DNA from: Elephas maximus indicus
Lineage: Eukaryota; Chordata; Mammalia; Proboscidea; Elephantidae
Reading direction: 5' to 3'
DNA length: 64,000 nt
NCBI RefSeq assembly: GCF_024166365.1
Contig: NC_064842.1
Coordinates: 16,711,001 to 16,775,000, forward strand
Part shown: positions 37,645 to 49,429 of the stretch, in pieces
How the letters are laid out: every line of letters starts with the position of its first letter
How positions within the stretch are numbered: position 1 is the stretch's first letter
The notes under the pieces: model-generated
What the model was told of the DNA's origin: nothing
Databases searched by the model: none
What the model saw: the letters and a program-made list of their open reading frames with translations, nothing else
Made by a program: the position numbers and the translations under genes

Positions 37645-37770
37645 TTCAACAAACATTTACTGAGCATCTCTGATAAGACACGTATTACACTGAGTACTGA
37701 GGATTCCTAGATGAAAGACAGTCCCTCACCACAGGGTAGAATAGTAAACAATTACGAGAACATGATAAAT
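37645..37770 (-). repeat. L2/MIR-like fragment
   Basis: It contains CATTCAACAAACATTTACTG and GAGCATCTCTGATAAGACAC, typical of a common ancient mammalian repeat. The family is tentative. Confidence 0.45.
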
Positions 37771-37782
37771 GTAAATTCATAC

Positions 37783-37999
37783 CTATGATTGCAGCTGCCT
37801 GGGTTGTCTTAATGAGGGGTAGAGTACTGTCATACGCCTCTTTGGGAACATAGACTGAGCGGTCTCTGAATTTGTTTTTCTTCAAAATCTTGTGCAATTC
37901 ACTCAGTACTCCCACCCACTTACTCTTCTCATTCTCACTATCTACTAGCATCAGGATTGAACACTTGTTATTAGATGTGGAGAACTGGGAAGCCGTGAC
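37783..37999 (-). CDS. CDC42BPA: CDC42BPA exon, end of PH-like domain and lead into CNH
   Basis: This 217-bp exon (acceptor GTTCTAG, donor ATAG|GTATGA) encodes VTASQFSTSNNKCSILMLVD, then the amphipathic C-terminal PH helix (KWVGVLSELHKILKKNKFRD), then TLPLIKTTQAAAII. An upstream Met in the exon is internal, not a start. Confidence 0.95.
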
Positions 38000-38267
38000 C
38001 TAGAACAGTTTAACCAATAGTCATGATATCAGAAAACACACACCCTATATAGTTTTATGGCTAAGCTAGTTTGCTTAGCCCTCACCAATAAAATGATTGT
38101 TCATTAAATGATACCTTTAATAGAGTTTCCTTACTCCTAATCAGAAGAATAACTGGTTTTAGCATTAATTAGAATTCATGACAAGCAAAGGGAGCACAAA
38201 CCATTTAAACACAGTACCATTTTCACTCTCCTTGCTATAAAAAGCTAGAACAGTAACATAAAAACAT

Positions 38268-38472
38268 GCATTAAACTCATTGCATCGAGACGATTCTGAC
38301 TCAGAGTGACCTTACAGGACAGAGTAGAACTGCCCCACAGGGTTTCCTAGGCTGTAATCTTTACGGAAGCAGACTGTCACATCTTTCTCCCGTGGAGCTG
38401 CTGGTGGGTTTGAACCACCAACTTTTTGGTTAGCAGGTGAGTGGTTAACCACTGCACCACCAGGGCTCCTCC
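38268..38472 (-). repeat. AfroSINE, long type
   Basis: It carries the extra block CTAGGCTGTAATCTTTACGG and ends CACTGCACCACCAGGGCTCC. Confidence 0.9.
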
Positions 38473-38511
38473 CAAAAACAAACAAAAAAAAAGCATTACA
38501 CTGACTCATAT

Positions 38512-38718
38512 AACAACAGCTGACATTTACTTTGTAATTACTGAGTACTGGGTACTAATTCTAAGCACCTTACAAGTATTAACTCATTTAACTCTCACAA
38601 CATCTTCATGAAGTAAGTATTGTTATCACATCCTTGCTTTCTACGTGAGAAAACTTCTCCATGATTACATAACTAGTATTCTGGGATCCAGTGTCTCTGC
38701 TCTTAACCACCACACCAT
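38512..38718 (-). repeat. MIR, with a SINE inserted at its end
   Basis: The antisense MIR landmarks are GTACTAATTCTAAGCACCTT, AACTCATTTAACTCTCACAA and CTCTTAACCACCACACCATA. A similar CCACTATACCATG appears after the SINE at 38897, as expected for an insertion near the MIR head. Confidence 0.7.
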
Positions 38719-38896
38719 AACCAAAAAAAAAAAAAACCAAACCCAGTGCTGTCGAGTCGATTCCAACTCATAGCAACCCTATAGGACAGAGTAGAACTGC
38801 CCCACAGAGTTTCCAAGGAGCGCCTGGCGGATTTGAACTGCCGACCCTTTGGTTAGCAGCCATAGCACTTAACCACTACGCCACCAGGGTTTCCCA
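38719..38896 (-). repeat. AfroSINE, short type
   Basis: This full-length copy, with a longer A-rich end on the plus-strand left side, lies inside the end of a MIR. Confidence 0.9.
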
Positions 38897-39094
38897 CTAT
38901 ACCATGGTGTCTTTCAATTTGTTTTAAAGTCAGAAATAAGTCTCTGTTACTTCATGCCAATAACTCATATTATCATTAGAGCAGATCAGACCTCGAGTTA
39001 ATATTTAAACGAAGGTTTGTAATTATGCAAATAGCACTCATAATCAGATTTAAATTTTATATATATGGATTCCTTATTAAAATTAATTTAACCA

Positions 39095-39263
39095 CCCAAA
39101 CCAGACCAAACCCACTGCCGTCGAGTCAATTCCGACTCATAGCAACCCTATAGGACAGAGTAGAACTGCCCTGTAGAGTTTCCAAGGATCGCCTGGCAGA
39201 TTTGAACTGCCAACCTCTTGGTTAACAGCTGTAGCACTTAACCACTATGCCACCAGGGTTTCC
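39095..39263 (-). repeat. AfroSINE, short type
   Basis: This full-length copy has a possible short target-site duplication, AATTTAA, on both sides. Confidence 0.9.
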
Positions 39264-39532
39264 AATTTAAGCATCAGTGACAATAAAATTCCACTACATG
39301 AATCAATTATGGGGAAGTGGACCTCTGTAGGATCCCTTGGCGGCTGAGGAGAGAACAAATAGTTACATACCCACATACTCTGACTTTTTTTTTAAAGAAG
39401 ACTAAGTATAGGGGTTGTCTGGCCTTCCTTAGATACAAGATTCATAGACAAATACTAGCCATACAGATACAATAATAGGTCAGCTGTCCTTTTCTGCCTC
39501 TGTTGTCTTAATTCACCAATTCACGAATTGTA

Positions 39533-39984
39533 CTGTGGTAGACAGCCTCCAGAAATGGCTGCCAACAATTCCTCCTATAGAATTCCATTCTTCTTATCAA
39601 GAGGTGGGGTCTATTTCCCCTCCCCTTAAATCTGGGCTGGCCTCATGACGTGTTTTCCCCAACAGAATACGGAAGGGATATAATGCCTGTTCTGGGCCTA
39701 GTCCTTAAAAGATCTCCTGGCTTCTTTCGCTCCTTGGAAGCCAGCCATGTAAAGCTCAGTCAGACTACTGAATGACTACAGGCTGTGTGGAGAAGTCCAC
39801 ACAGAGGAGAGCTGAGACACCACACCCTCCACCAAGGCTGGAGCAGCCCCATGAGCGGCCCCAGCTGACACTACAGGAACTATCCTGCCACTGACAGAAA
39901 TGTAAAAAATAATAAATCATTGTTGTTTTAAAGCCACTAACTTTTGAAATGGTTGTTACAAAGCAACAGGTAACTGAAACACAA
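39533..39984 (+). mobile_element. MLT1-type LTR (ERVL-MaLR)
   Basis: It begins TGTGGTAGACAGCCTCCAGA and contains GGCTGGCCTCATGACGTGTT. It ends with AATAAATCATTGTTGTTTTA, AAGCCACTAACTTTTGAAAT and CAACAGGTAACTGAAACAC, the standard MLT1 3' end. It is a solo LTR with no internal sequence nearby. Confidence 0.8.
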
Positions 39985-40321
39985 ATTAATATTAAAAATG
40001 ACCTTTTTAAAGATATAAACTTCTATTTTTTTTTAAGTCTTATCCAATTTTCCACCGTGGTAGTGTTTATTAGAAAATGGAATGGTGACTCAAAAATATT
40101 GTACAAGAGGAAACCTATTTTAGAAGGTCTATAGCTCTTTCACTAATTAAATACTTAACACTGATTGTTTATACATTCATGTATTCTATGATATGGAGGA
40201 TATAGAGAAATGTAAGATTTGGGACGAGTCCAGGTAGGTTTATGATTTATATGGGGAGGCAAAATTTATACTCATTAAAAGCCATATAATTCAGAGATGA
40301 AATTAAAGCATACACACTTAC

Positions 40322-40403
40322 TCTAAATATACAGGGTATATCTTTTCGACTTGCGTGAATAACATCAGAAGCCAAGACTGCACTCACGGAAAATTCTTCA
40401 TCC
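40322..40403 (-). CDS. CDC42BPA: CDC42BPA exon, PH-like domain
   Basis: This 82-bp exon (acceptor TTCCTTCAG, donor AGA|GTAAGT) encodes [20 protein letters not shown] followed by DIPCIFR. It matches the human alpha sequence almost residue for residue in memory. Confidence 0.94.
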
Positions 40404-42348
40404 CTGAAGGAAAAGTGAAACATTAAAAGTCACTGTATGTGGGTATGTGTATGTGGTTTTGAGTGTGTATCCAAATAACTCATGAGGAGTAATCCTTAAA
40501 ACTTAATTGCGTAAAATATCCAAATTGAACTTAAAAAAAAATTTTTTTTATTTATACCCTCATTGTAATTGATAGTGCCCAAAGTAATCTTTTTTTTTTA
40601 ATTGTGGTAAATATACACCCAACAAAACATTTGCCCTTACAACATTCTTCATATGTACAGCTCAGTGACATGAACTTACGTATATTGTATTGTTCAATCG
40701 TCACCCTTACCCATTTTCAAATTTTCCATCATCCTTAACAGAAGCTTAGAGTCCCCTGAGCACTGAGTATTCTTTTCTCCCTTCTCCCTGCTTGCCCCTG
40801 TTAACCACTAGTAAACTTTGGTCTCTATGTACTCACCTATTCTAGATATTTCATATAAGTGGGATCATACAATATTTGTCCTTTTGTGACTAACTTATTT
40901 CACTTAGCACAATGTTTTCAAGGTTTACCCATGTCATAGCATGTATCAGGACTTCATTTCTCTTTATGGCTGAGTAATATTCCATTGTATATATGTACTG
41001 CATTTATCCACTCATCTGCTGATGGACATCTAGGCTGTTTCCACCTCTTGGCACTGTAAATAGTGCCGCAGTGAACACTGGTGCGTAAGTATCTATTTGC
41101 GTTCCTGCTTTTAATTCTACTGGGTATATAACTTTAAGAGGAATTGCTGGGTCACGTGGTAATTCTATGTTTAACTTTTTGAGGAACTGTCAAACTGTTT
41201 TCCACGTTGGCTGTACCATTTCACAATCTCACTAGTAGTGCCCAAAGTTATTTATCAAGAGTAACTAAACAATGGCACATTACACAAGAGCTAAAAATAA
41301 TTACTGCCTTACCTAAAGTCATGAGGCCAGTAAGTATACTATAAAATAGAGATTTGAACCCTGGTAGCACTTCAGAGCCTTCAGGAGACCCTATTGCGTC
41401 CCATAATAAACTGCAGATGCCCTCAACACATTCAACATATAAAACAGATTTCCTCCACTGGAATTTATTCCTTGTGATTTCCTTTATTTGGTTATTGGTA
41501 CCATCAATCCCTTGGTCTTGAAGGCTTAACACCTTAGTCTTACGTTTGATTATTCTCCATGTCTTTCTATATTCAGTTCATTAGCAGGTTCTGTCAAATT
41601 TTCCTTGCTAACATTGTTTGCATCTACCCCCTCATATTCTATATCTGTGGGGGATGATAATGTGTTTGTGATGTTGGTGTGAAATGAAACATAGCTGGAA
41701 ATCCTAGTCTTGAGCGCAGGATAAAGATCTGGACCGGAGATATATGTTTGGGAGTCACCAAAGTGGAAGTGATGGCTGAAGCTATGGGAGTAAATAAGAT
41801 CACTCAGAGAGTGCCTAGAGTTATGAGAAGAGAAAATGGAGAGAGTTCGAAAGGACAGGAGGAAAGTCTGTACAATGAGACCAGAAATATTCAGAGACAG
41901 AAGGAAAAGCATATTGCTTTTCCTTCAAGAGACATTCTTACATAAATGTTTACTGATTCATTGTATATTCCAAGAGCTTGTCTGATTTTGAGATTTTTAT
42001 TGCTTTTCCTCACATTGGAATTACACTCTAAGTCTTCAGGTGATGATATAAACATTGTACACTAGGCCTCCATCACCCCAGTAACCTCTAAACTGGTCTT
42101 TCGGACTCAAACACTAGCTTCTTTATCGTGGCCCCTAGCCCCAACACACTCACACACATGTATTAATCCATCTTATAAATACACCTTATTTTCTATTGTT
42201 AACTATATTACTACAGTAATATTAGTAAGTTATAAAATTAATTAGTGATAGATTAATTAAAAACATGGCAATATTATTAAAAGAAAAATCAGTACATTTT
42301 TATTCTCATGTAGCAATGATACAAGTATTTTCACCTTCAGAAGCTTAC
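40404..42348 (-). other. CDC42BPA intron (1.9 kb)
   Basis: It contains an L1 3' UTR (40575-41245, antisense to plus). The part 41560-41950 resembles an old repeat that I cannot name. No gene was seen. Confidence 0.75.
40575..41245 (-). repeat. L1 LINE 3' UTR
   Basis: The plus strand shows the antisense L1 3' end: a T-run, GTGGTAAATATACACCCAAC, CTGAGTAATATTCCATTGTA, GGCACTGTAAATAGTGCCGC, GGAATTGCTGGGTCACGTGG and GTACCATTTCACAATCTCAC. Confidence 0.85.
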
Positions 42349-42488
42349 CTCATGTCAATCACTTGACTGACTACAACACTGGGCTGTGATGCTTTTCCTT
42401 CAGCAATATCGTACAGAAAGAGTTTGAAGTCACAAACTACAGCCAGTGCTCTTTGCCATCCTTTCTTCACTCCAGCTGGCTTAGGAAT
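42349..42488 (-). CDS. CDC42BPA: CDC42BPA exon, PH-like domain
   Basis: This 140-bp exon (acceptor AACTAAG, a poor polypyrimidine tract; donor ATGAG|GTAAGC) encodes [20 protein letters not shown] and then [20 protein letters not shown]. These are central strands of the PH-like fold. The split Arg codon is completed by the next exon. Confidence 0.94.
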
Positions 42489-43194
42489 CTTAGTTTATTT
42501 TTAGACAGACAAGTAAGCAAACAAATAAACAAAAACAACTCAACTGAAATATCACTCAGAACTCCTTTAATTATATATGTAATTACATGGTGAAAACCTA
42601 AAGATAATGTAAATGTATTATAAGTCTGTCACCCTGGTTGGTGAAGTAGCAGGTGGAACACAAATATCATGAATAACATGAAAAAATGTGAGAAAACACT
42701 GAACGACTTTTTATTCTGAAAATTAAAAAAAAAAACAAAAACAAAAAACAGTACTAGTAACTCATTAAAATCACATTTGTGGCTTTTTCTCTAAGTGGTA
42801 CAAAAGTCAGACTTGGTAGTGAGATGAAGGCCAGCTCATGCTTTCAGTGTTACTCATGGTGACAAGTAAGATAATACCTGACGATATCTCATATTTCACA
42901 GCCATATGTCACCTCTCTGGCCAGATGGTCTGCCAAAGATTCATTCATGGAGAGTTCAACATTTGTTCATAAAAAGACCGGGACAGTCAGAAAAGTATGA
43001 GACATTTTGGAATTCATCTCTGAGCAAAGGCTAGCTTTTCGTTTTCGAATCGTTACTCTGGATGAAAAGATGCTCAGATGAATTTTATTCATTTAATTTT
43101 CTGTCAAGAATTATGTTCACAAAGTGACCGGGTTTAATTTCAATTCCTTACTGAACCTTAAAAGATTATGCCAAGCCTGACGTAACATACTTAC
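42489..43194 (-). other. CDC42BPA intron (706 bp)
   Basis: This intron between two PH-domain exons has no recognisable repeat or RNA. Confidence 0.8.
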
Positions 43195-43331
43195 CCTGAC
43201 ATGGCCTTCATACGCTGTTCCTATCCCTTTCTGTGGGTCTATACCCAGGGGGCCCTTCGTCTGCTCAGGAGGAACTGGACAAGTAGTGGGAGCTTTGTTT
43301 ACACAAGTTATATGACAGGAGAATCCACACA
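43195..43331 (-). CDS. CDC42BPA: CDC42BPA exon, end of C1 and start of PH-like domain
   Basis: This 137-bp exon begins after CCAAAAG and ends at AGG|GTAAGT. It encodes [17 protein letters not shown], the second half of the C1 zinc site, then a Pro-rich linker, then GTAYEGHVR, the first strand of the PH-like domain. Its phases fit both neighbours. Confidence 0.95.
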
Positions 43332-43737
43332 CTTTTGGAGGGAAAAAAAAAAAGAAACGATGTTCAATAGGAATCCATTTTTACAAAAAAAAAATATTTA
43401 CTGAGCATTCATTACATGCAAGGGGTTATGTTAGATGAATGCTTCTCTCTGTTTTATTTTATACAAATGTCTTATCATTTGAGGAGCTGATCCACTGACT
43501 TACCAATAAGAATTTCAATGAGAAACAGTAAAAATTCCTTTATTATTGTAATACTAACATTCTGTATTACCATGAGTGATCAAAATGAGAAGAACATAGA
43601 TACAAAAATCATCTAGTCTTGTGAATAAAACAGTTGATTTAAACTTCGAATCCCTAAAAGAGTACTTCCTGGAGTTCTCTCTCTTTATCTGTTCACCCCA
43701 TGGCAACTTGGTGTCTGCCCAGAAATTCTTCTTGAAA

Positions 43738-43938
43738 ACACCTGTTGCCGTCAAGTTGATTCCCACTCCTAACGATCTTATAGAACAGAGTAGAACTGCC
43801 CCATAGGCTTTCCAAGTCTGTAATCTTTACGGAAGCAGACTGCTATATCTTTCTCTTGTGGAGCGGCCGGTGGGTTCAAATCTCTGAACTTTTGGTTAGC
43901 AGCTGAGTGCTTTAACCATTGCTCCACCAGGGCTCTGA
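43738..43938 (-). repeat. AfroSINE, long type
   Basis: It carries the extra block AGTCTGTAATCTTTACGGAA and ends CCATTGCTCCACCAGGGCTC. Confidence 0.9.
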
Positions 43939-44009
43939 AAGGGTTACTAACAGACATTAAATTACTTAACATTTCTGTAACATCTGGCAAACTTTACCAA
44001 TCCCTCTTT

Positions 44010-44640
44010 TTTAAAACTTTTCTTCTTTGGCTTCTAAGATGTCACTCTTGGGCCACCACTATTCCTTTGCAGGTGCTGTCTCTTCTTTCTCCACTCACTC
44101 GCTCTTCTCATCTCCTACAGGATAAAATCTTAATGCCTTATTATTATATCAAGGCCGCTGTCTTCTAATTTCACCTCCTGCCAATTTCCTCTGTGGCCTT
44201 CCCCTCTGCCAGGATATATCCTTACATACCTTGCTATATAAAACTATCTGCAACTACAGACCTGTCATACTCTTTCCTGACTATATGCCACTGCACAGTT
44301 CTTCAGCCTTTCCCCTCTTATTTGCCGGCAAAACTTCTACGAATTAATCTTCAAAATTCAGCTCAGACATTTTCTCTTCTGTGAAGCCTTTCTTGATATA
44401 CCTATCAGGCATAGCTGACCATTCTCTGCTTCGTGAAATCACTTCTTGAATAAACTTCTATCACAATTTATGCTGTACTGAAATTATTTGCCTATAAGTA
44501 CTTTCTCTTGCTAGACCACGAACATGGTGTTGGCATGGCACCTTTTGTCTATCTTCCTTGTTTGGCAGAAACCTTTGTCGCTCCATGTCTAGCCCAGTGC
44601 TTGCCAAGGAGCAGACACTCAGTGTTTGTTGGAAGAATGA
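44010..44640 (+). repeat. L2-like LINE 3' fossil
   Basis: It contains CAGGATAAAATCTTAATGCC and CTCAGACATTTTCTCTTCTG, and a 3' end with CTAGCCCAGTGCTTGCCAAG and CTCAGTGTTTGTTGGAAGAA. Confidence 0.55.
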
Positions 44641-45104
44641 AGGATAATGATTAATTCATGTCCCCTATAAAGATACAGTAAATAATTTATCACTCTATTA
44701 ATTATAGTGAACTTTAAACCAAATGTGGTAAGCTGGTTTTGCTGCCTTGATTGTAGTCTCCTCTCATTTATTGCTTCTCTAAACAGAAATCAATGTTGGA
44801 CTTCCTTAAAGTAGTCAAACAATGAGACTTTAGATATTTGTCAACTAAATAAACTAAACATAATAACTGTAACAACTAAATGTTTAAAAAATACTATAGC
44901 TTCTCTAAGCTCTTATATTATTATGACAGGTGCGTAACAGTCACTCAATTTATAATGATGATAATATAGGTGACAAGTTTTAGTACTATCCATTTGGAAA
45001 TTCCTAACTTGGTAATAGGAATTATTCAGTGATTAGGAAAGTATAAATTAAGGGTAAATTTTAGTAGTTATTAATACCATTACATATATTTAAACAACTA
45101 CCAA

Positions 45105-45285
45105 GATAATAATAATAGCTAATTTTATTGTGTGCTTTTTACTTTTCTATAACAACCTAAAGGAGATACAATTATTATGCCCATGTTACATATGACTTGC
45201 CCAGGGTCACAGAGCTCACAGTTCACAGTGCTGGGATTCAAGCTCAGGCAGCCTGGCTCAGAGCTTGCACACCTAACTACTAACA
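45105..45285 (-). repeat. MIR
   Basis: Antisense MIR landmarks are CTTGCCCAGGGTCACAGAGC and GGGATTCAAGCTCAGGCAGC. Confidence 0.65.
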
Positions 45286-45670
45286 ATATTGCCATAATGT
45301 ATCTATTTGATACTCACATGGTAAACCTGAGATTCAAAGACAAAATGACAAGTAAAATAAACTCCTAAGTTTCATTGAGACTTGGCTGGATGAGAATTAA
45401 AAGTTAAAATATTTAAAACAAACAAACTTGTTAGGAGGGGTTCTAGATTATCTATTTAGACAATCCCTACTCTAACAGTGGATCCCAGAGAATATTTGGG
45501 AAAGAAGAAGAGGGGAACTGAGGGAATATCATTGTGGGAATACATACACATGGGAAAAATGGGTATTTTTAAACCAACAGAGGCAAGATGGACTGGTATT
45601 GACTGTTGGAAACTATACAAACTTCCGTGGGACATCCCATTCAATTTTAAGTGTAGTGTCCAACATGTTA

Positions 45671-45977
45671 TACACATAGTCTCCGACTTGTGATAGGGTT
45701 CTGTTCTGACGACTCTGTCATAAGTTCGTTCTGACATAAGTCAAATACCTCATTTTTTAAAAAGAAGTTTTCACTGTTACTGCCTCTTATTTTCAATATT
45801 TTTATACATCTGATCTTTATTTGTCTTTGGAGATAGGAAACATTACATATAAACTTACAGATATATTTTAATACATACATACACACACAAAAAGATACAA
45901 AAATTAAAAAAAAAAAAAACAGTTCTAAGTGCAGTTCTTTGTAACTCAGATACGTCATAAGTTGGGGACTACCTGTA
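45671..45977. repeat. Non-autonomous DNA transposon with terminal inverted repeats
   Basis: The left end TACACATAGTCTCCGACTTG and the reverse complement of the right end, TACAGGTAGTCCCCAACTTA, match over about 25 bp. Internal GTTCTAAGTGCAGTTCTTTG and TTCGTTCTGACATAAGTCAA add further self-complementarity. The TA flanks would fit a Tc1/mariner/Tigger origin (inference). Confidence 0.6.
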
Positions 45978-47149
45978 TTTTTGTTTTGCTAACAAGCAAA
46001 AAATCTTGCCTCAAAAAGGCAGTGGATCCTATACTGGATCTAATTCCAATCAACCAGGGAGGAATAAAAAAAGAACAGGGATCTTTAAAGGCTGTAATGA
46101 TACTACTGTAACATTTACAAAATATGGCAGACAGAGGCTGGGCATAGTTGAACATGTCCCCACAGCTTTATAAGACAGGCGTCAAAGGCTCTGAAGAAAG
46201 GATGGGCACAATTTCATGGTGTAAGACTCTAGAAGGGAAGCGAGCCTGAGAAAACCTCAAGAACTCCTACTCTGGTATTGCAGATGATTCTGAGGCATCA
46301 AAAATCATAAGGGGCTTAATGCCAGGTAGGCACCCTGGATCCTCTTAGACAAACAGGATTTAAAATGACATGTACAAATATTTATAAGCACAGCTAAGTT
46401 CCAAATGAGATAAGGCTTGAAAACTGTACTCATTCTCTCCTTCTTCAGTGTCACTCACGCCTTCCTGATAAATGATATAGACTATTCCAACTCAGATTCC
46501 TTCGCCATCCTTTCTTCTTGCCTTCCCTGAAACACACTTCCCGGAGCTCTGTCCTTGTACTTGTTCTCTTTTCATTCTATATGTGCTTCCTGGACAATGT
46601 TATTCATATTCATGACTTTGTACACTTAAAATTCTCAAATCTCCACTTTTCAACTCTGACCATTTTCTTTGGTTCTAAACCCATGAATCTAACGTACTAG
46701 TTAGACAATACAATCTGGATTCTCCACTTTGGTTGCAACAACTAACCAAACAGAATGTGTTTAAGACCCTTTACTCAAAGCATTAAAAGGCAGGCTAAGT
46801 ACAAGTATATTATATGAAGAAAACACATGTATCTGATGGTGACTGACTACATTCCCTGTAAGGACTCCTCCAACCCTATGAATGGAAGAGCTAAGAAACG
46901 GAAACTAGTATTAGAATTAATACATATTTTCTTGTCTTTTTCATAAGATATACCAGTAAATCACATATAAGGCAAGCCTCATCAAATGAAAAAAAAGTAT
47001 ACGTCTTACGACAGTCACAAAAAAACAATATATTGCCCCATAATTTAAATCATTTTCATTTCAGAAGTCCTAGGAAAAATAAAGTGGCACCCGAATGAAT
47101 ATACTTTGTTTTCTGCTAAATGACCTGTGATCTTCTCTCCTTCATCTCT

Positions 47150-47275
47150 CAGAGTGTAAGCTCACCAGGGCAGAGCGCTGGTATTTTCCTCCCACCTACT
47201 GCTGTATCCCCAGTGTGTAGAAGCCTAAAGCAGGCATTTCATGAACATGTGGTGGGCAAATAACGAGTAGGGAAA
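47150..47275 (+). repeat. L2 LINE 3' end
   Basis: It contains GAGTGTAAGCTCACCAGGGC and CTACTGCTGTATCCCCAGTG, then AAGCAGGCATTTCATGAAC, the sense L2 3' end. Confidence 0.6.
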
Positions 47276-47387
47276 AACCTCTGCTATTAGTACTAGGAAT
47301 AAAATATCTTTTAAGGCATAGTGGCAGACATTTAACATTTCTGAAGAGATATTGTGTTGCCTACTTTTCTACCACTTGTCTGGCAGT

Positions 47388-47668
47388 TTGTTGTACCATG
47401 GTAGCTTACGTGTTGCTGTGATGCTGGAAGCTATGCCACCGGTATTTCAAATGCCAGCAGGGTCACCCATGGTGGACAGGTTTCAGTGGAGCTTCTAGAC
47501 TAAGACAGACTAGGAAGAAGGACCTGGCAGTATACTTTTGAAAAAAATGGCCAGTAAAAACCTAACGAATACCAGCGGAGCAAGGACCGGGCAGTGTTCT
47601 GTTCTGTTGTACACAGGGTTACTGTGAATCAGAACCAACTCAATGGCACCTAACAACAACAGCAATAC
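47388..47668 (+). repeat. Internally deleted RTE LINE copy (5' end joined to 3' tail)
   Basis: The first ~190 bp match the start of the RTE copy at 52445 (for example ATGCCAGCAGGGTCACCCAT). It then jumps to a 3' tail ending CTCAATGGCACCTAACAACAACAG. The coding body is missing. Confidence 0.7.
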
Positions 47669-48021
47669 TTTTCAACAATAAGTTCTCTAATAAATTAAAA
47701 TTAAATGAATAGATTCAAGGACACCTTTCATTTCTCCTGTCATATAGGTTAATATTTTTGGGGGGATCACAAATTCACCCAAATAATAAAACTAATATAG
47801 AATGAAACATATTTAAATGTTTCTACAACCATCTGTCTACTTTCCCCAGTATTCAAACAGACTCAGTTCATTGTCTCCATCCTGTTATCCAAACAAAAGC
47901 TAATGATTAAGTAAGACAAACAAACATTCACATACCTGTTAAAGAGAATAAAGTTTCTGATTGCAATTTAGGTAGTAAATGTTAGGACTTGAATTCACAT
48001 TTCTTTCCATGTTGTTCTTAC

Positions 48022-48127
48022 CTTCACAGGAACAGCCCTGTCGTATCAAACCCACCATCAACGAGGTACACTGATGACATTTCGTAGGAGCACTAAAAGA
48101 CTTTACAAAAAACTGATGAGTCTTGCG
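48022..48127 (-). CDS. CDC42BPA: CDC42BPA exon, first part of C1 domain
   Basis: This 106-bp exon (acceptor TTTGCAG, donor GAAG|GTAAGA) encodes the start of the C1 zinc-binding domain: the first His, C-x2-C (CHQC) and the CSC residues. With the next exon it forms a complete H-x12-C-x2-C-x13-C-x2-C-x4-H-x2-C-x7-C pattern. All eight zinc ligands are present. C1 domains of MRCKs take part in membrane or phorbol-ester/lipid binding. Confidence 0.95.
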
Positions 48128-48859
48128 CTGCAAACCAAAACAAAACACACATGCATTGATATTAAAGAATTTCCACACTGTGAGTCCCTCCACCCCACAC
48201 CACCTATCAGAATGTTTTCTAAATTGGGACAGAATAAATTCTTTCTATTTTTCACCACCATCTTCATATAATTTATACTCTTTAAATATTTTTATTAGAA
48301 AATATTGAGTCAGACTAGGCTAAAAACTATGTAAGAAGTTAAATGATAACCAATTGCTCTTGAATGCCATTTGAAAAGTGTGTAAAATACACCTTAGATT
48401 TTGGGGGGCTCACAACTCTTGACTTCAGGATTTTTATAAATTCTTCTTTCGCCAAGTGTTAAATGAAAATTTCCATATCTATACCTCTGCAACTATATAA
48501 AGTTAATATGCTTTTATACCTTCTTAGGAAGAACAAAGAGTAATTTAAAGTTCTTGTTTCTACTGTAAATCATGCTTTTCGTATTTCTGGGATCAAGGCC
48601 AAAGAACATGATTCACAAATCTGTTTTCAGGCAGTATTATACTTGAGCAGATCAAAATACATACACACATATTTTTCCAAAGCCAGATGGCAGCTGGAAA
48701 TTTCTTAGTGAAAACCCTGTTGTTAAAGTTCTCTAAATCTTGTCTGTTCTATATGGCCGTAAACAAATATAGACTGTATCTCTCTGGAATACTCCTTTGT
48801 TCTCCAAATTAATTCTTAGCATGTTTAACAATAAATGAATTATAATGAACATCCATTCC

Positions 48860-49035
48860 TCCACTCTGCTGTGTGAACTTACGCAAATTACTTAACTCCT
48901 TTGTTTCTCATTCATCTATAAAATAGGATCAATAACAGCATCTACTTCACAGGGTGGTTAAACTAGTATTAGTATGAACAAAGTCTTTCAGACAGTGCCC
49001 AGTATACAGTAAGCACTTGACAAATATTTATTTAT
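48860..49035 (+). repeat. MIR
   Basis: Sense MIR landmarks are ACTTACGCAAATTACTTAAC, CATCTATAAAATAGGATCAA and GTATACAGTAAGCACTTGAC. Confidence 0.7.
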
Positions 49036-49429
49036 TTATGCAAACAAATAATTTGGTTAACTATTTCTCTTTGATATGTGTGGTTGATTTAAATCAGTAA
49101 GAAGTTTATTCTATATTCTGATAAAATGTGAACACACTGATTAAAAAGTTACAAAGTGGTAATTATTTTAGGTGAGACTAACATATTGACTTATCATATT
49201 AACAAAAAACTAAAGGGAGTATTTAAAGTTTTAAAATTTAAGTTAAAATCAAATTCTGCCCTCCTCAACTGGCGTATGTGACCTTCACACAAGTTACAAA
49301 GAAACCCCCAAAAAATCCAAGAGGAGCATTCGTCCTGGAATAGGGTGAGCCCTTCAAATTTAGAGCAGTCATGAGCTCTGATTCAACCTCCCATTACTCT
49401 CTTCTAGAAGTTCCTCAGGATCCTTGGTT

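Larger units (their letters stand above)
36888..37782 (-). other. CDC42BPA intron (895 bp)
   Basis: It contains a MIR (37355-37545) and an L2/MIR-like fragment (37645-37770) close to the PH exon. Otherwise it is AT-rich. Confidence 0.75.
38000..40321 (-). other. CDC42BPA intron (2.3 kb)
   Basis: It is largely repeats: AfroSINEs at 38268-38472, 38719-38896 and 39095-39263, a MIR at 38512-38718 and an MLT1 LTR at 39533-39984. Confidence 0.85.
43332..48021 (-). other. CDC42BPA intron within the C1 domain (4.7 kb)
   Basis: It contains an AfroSINE (43738-43938), an L2-like fossil (44010-44640), a MIR (45105-45285), a TIR element (45671-45977), an L2 fragment (47150-47275) and an internally deleted RTE copy (47388-47668). 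The rest is unrecognised. Confidence 0.8.

Noticed and set aside
41550..41912. 120-codon open frame on the minus strand in a CDC42BPA intron
   Set aside because: Its composition is low-complexity (Ser/Leu/Phe), there are no splice sites linking it to the gene, and the region resembles an old repeat.
43201..43404. Possible independent small protein opposite the C1 exon
   Set aside because: It is the reverse strand of a conserved CDC42BPA exon.
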